Counted from the first letter of the stretch, positions 16,453 to 26,107 are shown. The stretch: DNA of 64,000 bases from Rhodanobacter sp. (GCA_024711345.1 JANJTA010000019.1:1-64000); one strand, 5' to 3'. Notes: generated from the letters alone by a model not told the origin. Numbers and translations are program-made.

Positions 16453-16709
16453 AGGTCGAAGTCAGCCTGTTTGGCGCGTTCCGCGATTACGAGCCGGGCG
16501 CGGCGGTGACGCTGGAAGTGCCCGCAGGCGCGCGCGTGGCCGATCTGCGCAGCGCGCTGGCGGCGCACGGCCGCGCACATTGGCCGGGATTCCGGGAAGG
16601 TTTGCTGATGCGCTCGGCCTTCGCCAGCCCAACCTGCGTGCTGGGCGAGCAGGAGCCCTTGCCCGCCAGCGGGCCGGTGGTGGTGCTGCCGCCGGTCGGT
16701 GGAGGTTGA
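16449..16709 (+). CDS. moaD: Molybdopterin synthase small subunit
   Basis: Ubiquitin-fold sulfur carrier. 86 residues ending in the essential Gly-Gly (PPVGGG). VSLFGAFRDYEPG at the N-terminus and the ALAAHGRAHWPGF helix fit MoaD. The C-terminus is thiocarboxylated, probably with the MoeB-like protein at 11292, and delivers sulfur to cPMP in the MoaD/MoaE complex. One base separates it from moaE. Confidence 0.9.
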   Translation: MKVEVSLFGAFRDYEPGAAVTLEVPAGARVADLRSALAAHGRAHWPGFREGLLMRSAFASPTCVLGEQEPLPASGPVVVLPPVGGG

Positions 16710-16710
16710 G

Positions 16711-17211
16711 ATGAGCGATTTCCGTTGCATGATCGTGGACGCCGAACACTCGCGCATCGATCCGGCCGCCGCGCTGGAGTTCGTCGCCGACCCGGCCTTC
16801 GGCGGCTTCGCGATGTTCGTCGGCCGGGTGCGCGAGCAGAACCAGGGGCGGGCGGTCGTGGGCGTCAGCTACGACGTGTTCGAGCAACTGGCGCTGGCGG
16901 GCTTCGACGACATCGTGCGGCGCGCGCAGGAGCAATTCGGCCCACGCCTGAAAATCCACCTGGCCCATGCCCGCGGCCGGCTCGGCGTCGGCGACGTGGC
17001 GGTGGTCGTGGCGGTGGGCACGCCGCATCGCGACGAGGCCTTTCGCGCCTGCCGCCAGGTCATCGAGGCGGTCAAGCACCGCAGCCCGATCTGGAAGCAG
17101 GAGCACTACCAGGACGGCAGCAGCGAATGGAGCGAGGGTTGCTCGCTGTGCGAGACGCAAGCACGGGACGACCAGCCGGAGTCGCGACATGACGGCCATG
17201 CGCACGGCTGA
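16711..17211 (+). CDS. moaE: Molybdopterin synthase catalytic subunit
   Basis: Converts cPMP to molybdopterin with MoaD. 166 residues. GGFAMFVGRVREQNQG and the IAHRxGxLxxGD-type segment (here LAHARGRLGVGDVAVVVAV) are present, as are the HRDEAFRACRQVIEAVKHR helix and the catalytic lysine in PIWKQEHYQDG. A His/Asp/Gln-rich tail extends past the usual end. ATG 16711 is preferred over ATG 16699. Overlaps mobA by 23 bp. Confidence 0.93.
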   Translation: MSDFRCMIVDAEHSRIDPAAALEFVADPAFGGFAMFVGRVREQNQGRAVVGVSYDVFEQLALAGFDDIVRRAQEQFGPRLKIHLAHARGRLGVGDVAVVVAVGTPHRDEAFRACRQVIEAVKHRSPIWKQEHYQDGSSEWSEGCSLCETQARDDQPESRHDGHAHG

Positions 17212-17773
17212 ACCGGCGGCCGCGTTCGACGGCGTGGTGCTTGCCGGCGGCCGATCCTCGCGCATGGGCACGGACAAGGCCGCCCTGCCATGGCGCGGCC
17301 GTCCGTTGCTGCAGCACATGCGCGGGCTGCTGGAGCAGGCCGGCGCGCAACGCGTGCTGGCCTGCGGCCCTGATCCCGATGCGCAGAGCCTGCCTGACTT
17401 GCAGCCCGGCCTCGGGCCACTCGGCGGCCTGCTGACCCTGACGCAGACCCAGGCGGACGGCCGCTATCTGGTGGTGCCGGTGGACATGCCGCTGCTCACG
17501 ACCGGGCTGCTGCGGCGGCTGGCCGGCGCACTCGCGGATGCCGAAGAAATATCCTGCGCGATGTTCGCCGGGCATGTGCTGCCGCTGTGCCTGCGCCTGG
17601 ACGAAACCACCCGCGCGGCGATCGGCGAGCTTGCCGGGCAGGCGCCGCGGATGCGTTCGCTGCATGCCCTGCATGCCCGCTTGCGCAGCATGGAACTGGC
17701 CGTGGCCGACGACGAGCGCCGCTGCCTGGCCAATTGCAACACGCCCGAAGAGTGGGAGGAGGTGCAGCCGTGA
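17189..17773 (+). CDS. mobA: Molybdenum cofactor guanylyltransferase
   Basis: Attaches GMP to Mo-molybdopterin to make the MGD cofactor that NarG requires. 194 residues. The nucleotidyltransferase signature VVLAGGRSSRMGTDKAAL is at residues 16-33, with the metal-site region VVPVDMPLLT and the late NCNTPEEW motif. It starts within moaE and its stop overlaps the next GTG. No mobB is seen. Confidence 0.93.
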   Translation: MTAMRTAEPAAAFDGVVLAGGRSSRMGTDKAALPWRGRPLLQHMRGLLEQAGAQRVLACGPDPDAQSLPDLQPGLGPLGGLLTLTQTQADGRYLVVPVDMPLLTTGLLRRLAGALADAEEISCAMFAGHVLPLCLRLDETTRAAIGELAGQAPRMRSLHALHARLRSMELAVADDERRCLANCNTPEEWEEVQP

Positions 17774-18123
17774 AGTTGCAGATCGATGGCCAGCAATGGC
17801 GCCTGCGGATCGATGAGGACGAACTCGTGCGCCTGCGCGAAGGCCGTGCGCTGGACAGCGTGAGCCACCTTCCCGACGGCGCCGCATTCAGTTTTTCGCT
17901 GGCGCTGCTGCCGGCGGCGCAGGCCACGCTGCAGCGGCGCGGCGACAGCTGGTCGTTCGCCCTGCCGGTCGAACGCGTGGAAGCGTACGTGCAGCAGTTG
18001 CCCAGCAGGAAGGGACTGGAATTCGTGCTGCCGGCCGGCGCCGCGGTCGAATGGCGGCTGCTGTTCGAGGTGGACGTGCGCGACAGCGTGAGCCGTCGCG
18101 GCGTGCCGCAGCGCCCGCGCTGA
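17770..18123 (+). CDS. Conserved hypothetical protein ending the Moco operon
   Basis: A 117-residue soluble protein from GTG 17770, overlapping the mobA stop (GTGA), so it is co-translated. It begins KLQIDGQQWRLRIDEDELV with alternating hydrophobic residues suggesting a beta-rich fold, and contains ALDSVSHLPDGAAFSFSL. No signal peptide, membrane segment or cysteine. Not recognised; a similar-sized unknown gene follows Moco genes in related bacteria, so a Moco-linked role is possible. Confidence 0.7.
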   Translation: MKLQIDGQQWRLRIDEDELVRLREGRALDSVSHLPDGAAFSFSLALLPAAQATLQRRGDSWSFALPVERVEAYVQQLPSRKGLEFVLPAGAAVEWRLLFEVDVRDSVSRRGVPQRPR

Positions 18124-18303
18124 ACGCGGCGCCGCCGCTGCGGCGGGATGTCGCAAGCCTGGTGCCGGGAACAGGCCCAGCGGCGGCGGAAAGGTCGTGC
18201 CTCGTGGCGCCAGCGCAAGTGTGGTAACAGTTGCCCGGCAACTTTGGGACAGTTCGCGCCGAAGGTGTCGAATCCGTACCAATATGGTCGTGATTCCGCA
18301 CTC
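18124..18303. other. Intergenic region before the nar promoter
   Basis: About 180 bp without a gene. CCGCCG-CTG-CGGCGG at 18132-18146 could form a small hairpin after the Moco operon but has no T tract. Nothing else is recognised upstream of the FNR box at 18304. No convincing NarL heptamers were seen. Confidence 0.4.
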
Positions 18304-18345
18304 TTGATCGGCATCAATTTGACGGCGGCATCACTCGCCTAGGCT
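18304..18345 (+). promoter_or_regulatory. FNR-dependent promoter of narGHJI
   Basis: TTGAT-CGGC-ATCAA at 18304-18317 is the consensus FNR site without a mismatch. TAGGCT at 18340-18345 is centred 32 bp from the box centre, so the start should be near 18352 and the narG leader about 70 nt. The strongest box in the window. Confidence 0.85.
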
Positions 18346-18422
18346 CCGTTCATCGGGCCGCTGGAAATGATGCACAAGCGCTGCCGACACGACGACGCCA
18401 CAGACTGCCAAGAGGGCTTTGC

Positions 18423-21400
18423 ATGAGTTACTTCCTTGACCGCCTGCAGTTCTTCAAGCGCAAGGCAGAGACGTTCTCGGCGGGCCACGGCACCACCCGC
18501 ACGGACAACCGGGACTGGGAAAACGGCTATCGCGCCCGCTGGCAGCACGACAAGATCGTGCGCTCCACCCACGGCGTGAACTGCACCGGCTCGTGCAGCT
18601 GGAAGATCTATGTCAAGAACGGCCTGGTGACCTGGGAAACCCAGCAGACCGACTATCCGCGCACGCGGCCGGACCTGCCCAACCACGAGCCGCGCGGCTG
18701 CCCGCGCGGGGCCAGCTACTCCTGGTACCTGTATAGCGCCAACCGGCTGAAGTACCCGCTGGTGCGCGGTGCGCTGCTGCGCCTGTGGCGCGAGGCGCGC
18801 AAGACGATGGCGCCGGTCGAGGCGTGGGCCAGCATCGTCGATGACCCGGCCAGGGCGAAGTCGTACAAGAGCAAGCGCGGCATGGGCGGCTTCGTGCGCG
18901 TGCGCTGGGACGAGGCCAACGAGATCATCGCCGCGTCCAACCTGCACACGGTGAAGAAGCACGGCCCCGACCGGGTGATCGGCTTCTCGCCGATCCCGGC
19001 GATGTCGATGATTTCCTACGCGTCGGGCGCACGCTACCTGTCGCTGCTGGGCGGCGCCTGCCTGTCGTTCTACGACTGGTACTGCGACCTGCCGCCGTCC
19101 TCGCCGCAGGTGTGGGGCGAGCAGACCGACGTGCCCGAATCGGCCGACTGGTACAACAGCCGCTACATCATCGCGTGGGGTTCCAACGTGCCGCAGACGC
19201 GCACGCCCGACGCGCACTTCTTCACCGAGGCCCGCTACAACGGCACCAAGACGGTGGCGATCACGCCCGACTATGCCGAAGTCGCCAAGCTCACCGACCA
19301 CTGGCTGCACCCCAAGCAGGGTACCGACGCAGCCTTGGCCTTCGCCTTCGGCCACGTGATCCTGAAGGAGTTCCACGTCGACAACCCGGCGGAATACTTC
19401 ATCGACTACTGCCGCCAGTACACCGACATGCCGCTGCTGGTGCGGCTGGAGCGGCGTGCCGACGGCCGCCTGGTGGCGGAGCGTTTCCTGCGCGCCAGCG
19501 ACCTCGGCGGCCTGGGCGAATCGAACAACCCCGAGTGGAAGACGCTGGCGCTGGACGAGCACAGCGGCGAAATCACCGTGCCCAACGGCTCGGTCGGCTT
19601 CCGCTGGGGCGAGCAGGGCAAGTGGAACGTCGAGGAGAAGGACAGCCAGGGCCGGGCGACCCGCCTGCGGCTGTCGCTCAAGGACGCCAACGACGGCATC
19701 GAGGCGGTCAGCTTCCCGTACTTCGGCGGCATCGAGCACGATCGCTGGACCGCCTCCAAGTTCGAGGACATCCTCGAGCGCAACGTGCCGGTGCGCCGCC
19801 TGCAGCTGGCCGACGGCAAGCAGTGGGAAGTGGCCACCGTCTACGACCTGCTGCTGGCGCACTATGGCGTCGACCGCGGCTTCGGCGGCGCCAACGTGGC
19901 GTCCAGCTACGACGACAACGTGCCGGGCACGCCGGCATGGCAGGAGAAGATCACCGGCGTGTCGCGCGCCGAAGTGGTGGAAATCGCGCGCGAATTCGCC
20001 GGCACCGCGGCCAAGACCCGCGGCCGCAGCATGATCATCGTCGGCGCCGGCATGAACCACTGGTTCCACAACGACATGAACTACCGCGGCCTGATCAACA
20101 TGCTGATGATGTGCGGCTGCATCGGCCAGACCGGCGGCGGCTGGGCGCACTACGTGGGGCAGGAAAAACTGCGCCCGCAGACCGGCTGGCAGCCGCTGGC
20201 GTTCGGTCTGGACTGGAGCCGTCCGCCGCGGCAGATGAACGGCACCTCGTTCTTCTACTTCATGTCCGACCAGTGGCGCTACGAAAAGCTGGAGATGAAG
20301 GAGATCCTGTCGCCGCTGGCCGACCCGGCCCGCTTCACCGGCAGCCAGGCCGACCTCAACCTGCAGGCGATCCGCATGGGCTGGCTGCCCAGTGCGCCGC
20401 AGCTGGACCGCAACCCGCTGGAGATCGTCAAGGCCGCCGAACAGGCCGGCCGTTCGCCCTCCGAGTACGTGGTCGAGCAGTTGCAGCAGGGCAAGCTCGA
20501 TTTCGCCTACGCCGACCCCGATGCGCCGCAGAACTTCCCGCGCGTGCTGTTCATCTGGCGCTCGAACCTGCTCGGCTCCTCCGGCAAGGGTCACGAGTAC
20601 ATGCTGCGGCACCTGCTGGGTACGCGGCATGGCCTGCAGGGCAAGGATCTCGGCGAGCGCGGCGCGGTCAAGCCGGAGGAAGTGAAGTGGCGCGACGAGG
20701 CGCCGGAAGGCAAGCTCGACCTGCTGGTGACGCTGGACTTCCGCATGTGCACGACGGCGCTGTACTCGGACATCGTGCTGCCGACGGCGACCTGGTACGA
20801 GAAGAACGACCTCAACACCTCCGACATGCATCCGTTCATCCACCCGCTGTCCAAGGCGGTCGATCCGGCGTGGGAGTCGCGCAGCGACTGGGACATCTTC
20901 AAGGGCATCGCCAGGTCGGTCAGCGAGATGGCGCCCGGCGTGCTGGGGGTGGAAAAGGACCTGGTGCTGGTGCCGACCCTGCACGACACGCCCGGCGAGC
21001 TGGCCATGCCGCTGGGCGTCACCGACTGGAAGAAGGGCCAGTGCGAGCCGATTCCCGGCAAGACCATGCCGTCGATCGCGGTGGTCGAACGCGACTACCC
21101 CAACCTGTACAAGAAGTTCACCTCGCTCGGGCCGCTGCTGGACAAGCTCGGCAACGGCGGCAAGGGCATGCAGTGGGATACGCGCGACGAGGTCGACTTT
21201 CTCGGCAAGCTCAACCACACGGTGACCGAGCAGGGCGTCAGCCACGGGCGGCCGCGCATCGAAACCGCGATCGACGCCTGCGAGGTGGTGCTGCACCTGG
21301 CGCCGGAGACCAATGGCCATGTCGCGGTCAAGGCATGGGAGTCGCTCGGCACGTTCACCGGGCGCGAGCACACCCACCTGGCGCGCGGCAAGGAACACGA

Positions 21401-22181
21401 GGCGATCCGCTTCCGTGACATCCAGGCGCAGCCGCGCAAGATCATTTCCTCGCCGATCTGGTCGGGCCTGGAGGACGAGCACGTCAGCTACAACGCCTGC
21501 TACACCAACGTGCACGAGCTGATCCCGTGGCGCACCGTCACCGGCCGCCAGCAGTTCTATCAGGACCACGAGTGGATGGTCGCCTTCGGCGAAGGCTTCA
21601 TGAGCTACCGCCCGCCGGTCGACACCAAGACCATCGAGCCGCTGCACAACAAGCGCGGCAACGGCCACCGCGAGATCGTGCTGAACTGGATCACCCCGCA
21701 CCAGAAGTGGGGCATCCACAGCACCTACAGCGACAACCTGCTGATGCAGACCCTGTCGCGCGGCGGCCCGATCGTGTGGATCAGCGAGGACGATGCGCGC
21801 GAGGCCGGCATCGAGGACAACGACTGGATCGAGCTGTTCAACGTCAACGGCGCGATCGCCGCGCGCGCGGTGGTCAGCCAGCGCGTGATGCCGGGGATGG
21901 CGATGATGTACCACGCACAGGAACGCATCATCAACATGCCCGGTTCGGAAATCACCGGCACCCGCGGCGGCATCCACAACTCGGTCACCCGCGTGGTGCT
22001 CAAGCCGACCCACATGATCGGCGGCTACGCGCAACTGGCCTGGGGCTTCAACTACTACGGCACCTGCGGCACCAACCGCGACGAGTTCGTGATCGTGCGC
22101 AAGATGGACAAGGTCGACTGGCTGGACGGCGAGTCGGGCTCTGCAAGCCCGAGCTTGGCGAATGCCAAGGAGGTGGTGTGA
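18423..22181 (+). CDS. narG: Respiratory nitrate reductase alpha subunit
   Basis: Mo-bisMGD catalytic subunit that reduces nitrate to nitrite on the cytoplasmic side of the membrane. 1252 residues, full length. The N-terminal FS0 cluster ligands are visible in THGVNCTGSCSWK (His plus two Cys), with a further Cys in PRGCPRGASYS. The twin-Arg-like remnant common in NarG is absent at the extreme N-terminus, as expected for a cytoplasmic enzyme. First gene of narGHJI; its stop overlaps the narH ATG by one base. Confidence 0.98.
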   Translation: MSYFLDRLQFFKRKAETFSAGHGTTRTDNRDWENGYRARWQHDKIVRSTHGVNCTGSCSWKIYVKNGLVTWETQQTDYPRTRPDLPNHEPRGCPRGASYSWYLYSANRLKYPLVRGALLRLWREARKTMAPVEAWASIVDDPARAKSYKSKRGMGGFVRVRWDEANEIIAASNLHTVKKHGPDRVIGFSPIPAMSMISYASGARYLSLLGGACLSFYDWYCDLPPSSPQVWGEQTDVPESADWYNSRYIIAWGSNVPQTRTPDAHFFTEARYNGTKTVAITPDYAEVAKLTDHWLHPKQGTDAALAFAFGHVILKEFHVDNPAEYFIDYCRQYTDMPLLVRLERRADGRLVAERFLRASDLGGLGESNNPEWKTLALDEHSGEITVPNGSVGFRWGEQGKWNVEEKDSQGRATRLRLSLKDANDGIEAVSFPYFGGIEHDRWTASKFEDILERNVPVRRLQLADGKQWEVATVYDLLLAHYGVDRGFGGANVASSYDDNVPGTPAWQEKITGVSRAEVVEIAREFAGTAAKTRGRSMIIVGAGMNHWFHNDMNYRGLINMLMMCGCIGQTGGGWAHYVGQEKLRPQTGWQPLAFGLDWSRPPRQMNGTSFFYFMSDQWRYEKLEMKEILSPLADPARFTGSQADLNLQAIRMGWLPSAPQLDRNPLEIVKAAEQAGRSPSEYVVEQLQQGKLDFAYADPDAPQNFPRVLFIWRSNLLGSSGKGHEYMLRHLLGTRHGLQGKDLGERGAVKPEEVKWRDEAPEGKLDLLVTLDFRMCTTALYSDIVLPTATWYEKNDLNTSDMHPFIHPLSKAVDPAWESRSDWDIFKGIARSVSEMAPGVLGVEKDLVLVPTLHDTPGELAMPLGVTDWKKGQCEPIPGKTMPSIAVVERDYPNLYKKFTSLGPLLDKLGNGGKGMQWDTRDEVDFLGKLNHTVTEQGVSHGRPRIETAIDACEVVLHLAPETNGHVAVKAWESLGTFTGREHTHLARGKEHEAIRFRDIQAQPRKIISSPIWSGLEDEHVSYNACYTNVHELIPWRTVTGRQQFYQDHEWMVAFGEGFMSYRPPVDTKTIEPLHNKRGNGHREIVLNWITPHQKWGIHSTYSDNLLMQTLSRGGPIVWISEDDAREAGIEDNDWIELFNVNGAIAARAVVSQRVMPGMAMMYHAQERIINMPGSEITGTRGGIHNSVTRVVLKPTHMIGGYAQLAWGFNYYGTCGTNRDEFVIVRKMDKVDWLDGESGSASPSLANAKEVV

Positions 22182-23725
22182 TGAAAGTCCGTGCCCAGAT
22201 CGCGATGGTGCTGAACCTGGACAAGTGCATCGGCTGCCACACCTGCTCGATCACCTGCAAGAACGTGTGGACCAGCCGCGAAGGCGTCGAGTACGCCTGG
22301 TTCAACAACGTCGAGACCAAGCCCGGCATCGGCTACCCGAAGGAGTGGGAAAACCAGGACAAGTGGAACGGCGGCTGGGTGCGCACCCGCGCCGGCAAGC
22401 TGGTGCCGCGCGCCGGCGGGCGCTGGCGCATGCTGTCGAAGATCTTCGCCAACCCCGACCTGCCGCAGATCGACGACTACTACGAGCCGTTCACCTTCGA
22501 CTACCAGCACCTGCACCAGGCGCCGGAAGGCCAGCACCAGCCCACTGCGCGCCCGCGTTCGCTGATCAGCGGCGAGCGCGTGCAGAAAATCGAGTGGGGG
22601 CCGAACTGGGAGGAAATCCTCGGCACCGAATTCGCCAAGCGCGCCAAGGACCGCAACTTCGACAACGTGCAGAAGGAGATCTACAGCGCGTTCGAGAAGA
22701 CCTTCATGATGTACCTGCCGCGCCTGTGCGAGCACTGCCTCAACCCGGCGTGCGTGTCGGCGTGTCCCTCCGGCGCGATCTACAAGCGCGAGGAAGACGG
22801 CATCGTGCTGATCGACCAGGACAAGTGCCGCGGCTGGCGCATGTGCGTGTCGGCCTGCCCGTACAAGAAGATCTACTACAACTGGAAGAGCGGCAAGTCG
22901 GAAAAGTGCACCTTCTGCTACCCGCGCATCGAGATGGGCGAGCCGACCGTGTGCTCGGAGACCTGCGTCGGGCGCATCCGCTACCTCGGCGTGATGCTGT
23001 ACGACGCCGACCGCATCCAGCAGGCGGCCTCGGTGCCGGCCGAGAAGGACCTGTACCAGGCGCACCTGGACATCTTCCTCGATCCGTTCGATCCGGCGGT
23101 GATCGAGGCCGCGCGCAACGAAGGCATCCCCGACAGCTGGCTGGAGGCGGCCAAGGGTTCGCCGGTGTACAAGCTGGCGATCGACTGGAAGCTGGCGCTG
23201 CCGCTGCATCCGGAATACCGCACCCTGCCGATGGTGTGGTACGTGCCGCCGCTGTCGCCGATCCAGTCCGCCGCCGAACGCGGCCGCGTGGGCATGAACG
23301 GCGAGCTGCCGGATGTCGCCTCGCTGCGCATCCCGGTGCGTTATCTCGCCAACCTGCTGGCGGCCGGCGACGAGGCGCCGGTGGTGCGCGCGCTGGAGCG
23401 GATGATGGCGATGCGCGCGTGGCGCCGCGCGCGCAACGTCGACGGCGTCGAGGACCTGGCCGTGCTGAAGCAGGCCGGCTTGAGCGTGGCGCAGGCCGAG
23501 GACATGTACCGCTACCTCGCCATCGCCAACTACGAGGACCGCTTCGTCATCCCCACCGGGCATCGCGAATACGCCAACGACGCCTTCGGCGAGCGCGGCG
23601 GCTGCGGCTTCACCTTCGGCAACGGCTGCAGCGGTGACAGCCCGGCCGACCTGTTCAGCGAGCGCAAGATCACCACCTTCACGGTGCGGCCGGTGCGCAA
23701 GGAAAAAGACGAGGTCGCCCCATGA
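22181..23725 (+). CDS. narH: Respiratory nitrate reductase beta subunit
   Basis: Iron-sulfur subunit carrying electrons from NarI hemes to NarG. 514 residues. Four cysteine groups are visible: CIGCHTCSITCKN at residues 16-28; CEHCLNPACVSACPSG; the CRGWRMCVSACPYKK group, where Trp replaces a Cys and makes the [3Fe-4S] cluster; and CTFCYPRIE ... CSETCVGR. Length and motif order match NarH exactly. Overlaps narJ by ATGA. Confidence 0.98.
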   Translation: MKVRAQIAMVLNLDKCIGCHTCSITCKNVWTSREGVEYAWFNNVETKPGIGYPKEWENQDKWNGGWVRTRAGKLVPRAGGRWRMLSKIFANPDLPQIDDYYEPFTFDYQHLHQAPEGQHQPTARPRSLISGERVQKIEWGPNWEEILGTEFAKRAKDRNFDNVQKEIYSAFEKTFMMYLPRLCEHCLNPACVSACPSGAIYKREEDGIVLIDQDKCRGWRMCVSACPYKKIYYNWKSGKSEKCTFCYPRIEMGEPTVCSETCVGRIRYLGVMLYDADRIQQAASVPAEKDLYQAHLDIFLDPFDPAVIEAARNEGIPDSWLEAAKGSPVYKLAIDWKLALPLHPEYRTLPMVWYVPPLSPIQSAAERGRVGMNGELPDVASLRIPVRYLANLLAAGDEAPVVRALERMMAMRAWRRARNVDGVEDLAVLKQAGLSVAQAEDMYRYLAIANYEDRFVIPTGHREYANDAFGERGGCGFTFGNGCSGDSPADLFSERKITTFTVRPVRKEKDEVAP

Positions 23726-24405
23726 GCCTGCTGAAGCTGATCGGCGTGCTGCTGGACTATCCCGACGACGAGCTGTGGCAGCACGGCGACGAACTGCTCG
23801 CCGCCGCCGCCGACCCGGCGCTGCCGGCAGCGCGGCGGAAGGCGCTGGCGGGCTTCGTGCAGGGCCTGCTCGACGCCAACCCGTTGACCGCGCAGGACGC
23901 CTGGCTGCAGACCTTCGATCGTGGCCGCTCGATGAGCCTGCTGCTGTTCGAGCACATCCACGGCGAATCGCGCGACCGTGGCCAGGCGATGGTCGACCTG
24001 ATCGAAGCCTACCGCAAGCAGGGCTTCGAGCTGGCGGCGAAGGAGCTGCCCGATTACCTGCCGCTGCTGCTGGAATTCCTGGCGCAGCGTCCGCCGGCCG
24101 AGGTACGCGACTGGCTCGGCCACATCAGCCACATCGTCGGCATGCTCGCGGCGCGCGCCGGAGAGCGCGGCAGCCCCAGCCAGGTGCTGTTCGAGCTCTT
24201 GCTGGAGCTGGCCGACGGCAAGCCCGACCTGGCCGTGCTGCGCCAGCGTGCCAGCGAGGAAGCGCGCGACGACACCGCCGAGGCGATGGATCGACTGTGG
24301 GAGGAGGAAGCGGTCCGTTTCGGCGCCGAGGGGCCCGACGACAGCTGCCAGCCGAGCACGCGCCGACCCTCGCCATCCACTGCCGCCCCGCAGGTGCAGC
24401 CATGA
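23722..24405 (+). CDS. narJ: Nitrate reductase assembly chaperone
   Basis: TorD-family chaperone that holds apo-NarGH for cofactor insertion and is not in the final enzyme. 227 residues, all-helical. LLKLIGVLLDYPDDELW at the start, FDRGRSMSLLLFEHIHGESRDRGQAMVDL in outline, and PDYLPLLLEFLA are typical. The C-terminal 30 residues are low-complexity. Overlaps narH and narI by 4 bp each. Confidence 0.95.
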   Translation: MSLLKLIGVLLDYPDDELWQHGDELLAAAADPALPAARRKALAGFVQGLLDANPLTAQDAWLQTFDRGRSMSLLLFEHIHGESRDRGQAMVDLIEAYRKQGFELAAKELPDYLPLLLEFLAQRPPAEVRDWLGHISHIVGMLAARAGERGSPSQVLFELLLELADGKPDLAVLRQRASEEARDDTAEAMDRLWEEEAVRFGAEGPDDSCQPSTRRPSPSTAAPQVQP

Positions 24406-25106
24406 ACTATCTCGACCAATTCGCGTTCCAGCTGTACCCGTACATCGCCATGGCGGTGTTTTTCATCGGCAGCTGGGCACGTTTCGACCGCGCCATGTAC
24501 ACCTGGCGCACCGGCTCCAGTCAGCTGCTGTCCAGCCGCGGCATGCGCCTGGGCAGCAACCTGTTCCACGTTGGCATCCTGGTCGTGCTCGGCGGGCACC
24601 TGGTCGGCCTGCTGACGCCGCATTCGGTGTACACCATCTTCATCACTGCACCGCAGAAACAGTTGTTGGCGATGCTGGTCGGTGGCGTGTTCGGCGTGAT
24701 CTGCCTGGCGGGCCTGCTGATCCTGCTGGCGCGTCGCCTGTTCAACCCGCGGGTGCGCGCCACCGGCACCGTCGGCGACACCGTGATCCTGGTCCTGCTG
24801 CTGCTGCAACTGCTGCTCGGCCTGTACACCATCGTGCTTTCCAGCCATCACATGGACGGCGGCGTGATGATCGCGCTGGCCGAGTGGGCGCAGCACATCG
24901 TCACCTTCCGCTGGGGCGCGGCGAGCTTCGTGATCGGCGTGGACTGGGTCTACAAGGCGCACATCTTCCTCGGCATGACGCTGTTCCTGGTGGCGCCGTT
25001 CACGCGGCTGGTACATGTGTGGAGCATCCCGGTCAGCTACCTGTGGCGGCCCTACCAGGTGGTGCGCCGGCGCCAGGCGACGTTGCGCTACGGATCGAGG
25101 GACTGA
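24402..25106 (+). CDS. narI: Respiratory nitrate reductase gamma subunit
   Basis: Di-heme cytochrome b that oxidises quinol at the periplasmic side and passes electrons to NarH. 234 residues with five membrane helices. Candidate heme histidines lie in SNLFHVGILVVLGGHLVG (two His) and in the later KAHIFLGM and RLVHVWSIP segments. The final membrane anchor gene of the complex; only 2 bp separate it from the PPIase gene. Confidence 0.97.
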   Translation: MNYLDQFAFQLYPYIAMAVFFIGSWARFDRAMYTWRTGSSQLLSSRGMRLGSNLFHVGILVVLGGHLVGLLTPHSVYTIFITAPQKQLLAMLVGGVFGVICLAGLLILLARRLFNPRVRATGTVGDTVILVLLLLQLLLGLYTIVLSSHHMDGGVMIALAEWAQHIVTFRWGAASFVIGVDWVYKAHIFLGMTLFLVAPFTRLVHVWSIPVSYLWRPYQVVRRRQATLRYGSRD

Positions 25107-25108
25107 CC

Positions 25109-26020
25109 ATGACGCTGGGCAAAGCCGATGCGCGAGGGATCCCGCTGACCATCATCGATTCGGCCAAGCCGGTGACGCAGGAGGCTCACGAGCATCAGCA
25201 CGACAGCAAGGGCGAGGGCCCGCGCACGCTGGGCCAGCCGGCGCCGTGCTACCTGTTCGTGGACGAGCAGGCGATCAGCGAAGCCGAGATCGCGCAGGAG
25301 ATGCAGCACCACCGTGCGCCGACCCCGGCGCACTCCCGCGCCGCTGCAGCCCGCGCGCTGGTGGTGCGCGAGCTGTTGCGCCGCGAAGTGCAGCGGCTCG
25401 GCTTGGTCGACCAGGTGCCGGCCGGCAGCCAGGAAACCGTGGAGGAGGCCGGCATCCGCGTGCTGCTGGAACGCGAAATCGAGGATCGCGTGCCGGCGGA
25501 AGAGGATTGCCGGCGCTACTACGAGCAGAACCGCCAGCTGTTCCGCGCGCCCGACCTGATCCGCGTGCGGCACATCCTGCTGGGTGCGGCGGCCGACGAC
25601 GTCACTGGCCGCATTCGTGCCCGCGCCGAAGCCGAGCGCCTGATCGCCGAGCTGAAGATCAACCACGGGCTGTTCGCCGATTTCGCGATGCGCCATTCCG
25701 ACTGCCCGTCGAAGACGCAGGGCGGCGAACTCGGCTGGTTGCAGCGGGGCCAGGCCACGCCCGAATTCGATCGCCAGGTGTTCCGCCTGCGCGAGGGCCT
25801 GGCGGCGTTCCCGGTCGAATCGCGCTGGGGCTACCACGTGGTCAGCGTCGATGGCATCCGGCCCGGCGCCGAACAGCCGTTCGACGCCGTCCGCGAGCGG
25901 ATTTCCGACTATCTGGAATTGCAGGTGCGCCAACGCGAGCTGCAGCGCTACCTGCTCGGCTTGCAGGAGCGTTACCCGGTGCACGGCCTGGATGCGATCG
26001 AGGCACTGGCCAGCGCCTGA
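25109..26020 (+). CDS. Parvulin-type peptidyl-prolyl isomerase of the nar operon
   Basis: A 303-residue PpiC/NifM-like protein. An N-terminal helical region (residues 50-140) resembles the SurA/NifM chaperone part. The parvulin domain covers about 160-260: VRHILLGAA, HSDCPSKTQGGELGWLQRGQ and the FPVESRWGYHVVSVDG end. No signal peptide or lipobox is visible, so it probably acts in the cytoplasm. Two bases after narI, so it is co-transcribed. A fifth nar gene of this type is known in several proteobacteria (narM/nifM-like annotations) and may help NarGHI maturation; that role is inferred. Confidence 0.88.
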   Translation: MTLGKADARGIPLTIIDSAKPVTQEAHEHQHDSKGEGPRTLGQPAPCYLFVDEQAISEAEIAQEMQHHRAPTPAHSRAAAARALVVRELLRREVQRLGLVDQVPAGSQETVEEAGIRVLLEREIEDRVPAEEDCRRYYEQNRQLFRAPDLIRVRHILLGAAADDVTGRIRARAEAERLIAELKINHGLFADFAMRHSDCPSKTQGGELGWLQRGQATPEFDRQVFRLREGLAAFPVESRWGYHVVSVDGIRPGAEQPFDAVRERISDYLELQVRQRELQRYLLGLQERYPVHGLDAIEALASA

Positions 26021-26107
26021 TGCGCCGGCCGCACGTTTCCGCGACGACGGCAGCCGGCCTTCCCGCGCACCGGCCTTCGATGCTTCACATCTACCGGATG
26101 CACCAGC

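Noticed and set aside
18339..22034. A 1231-codon open frame antisense to narG
   Set aside because: At this GC content stops are rare in antisense frames. The product is His/Arg/Ala-rich low-complexity sequence without any domain, and narG on the plus strand is unambiguous. The same holds for the other long antisense frames.
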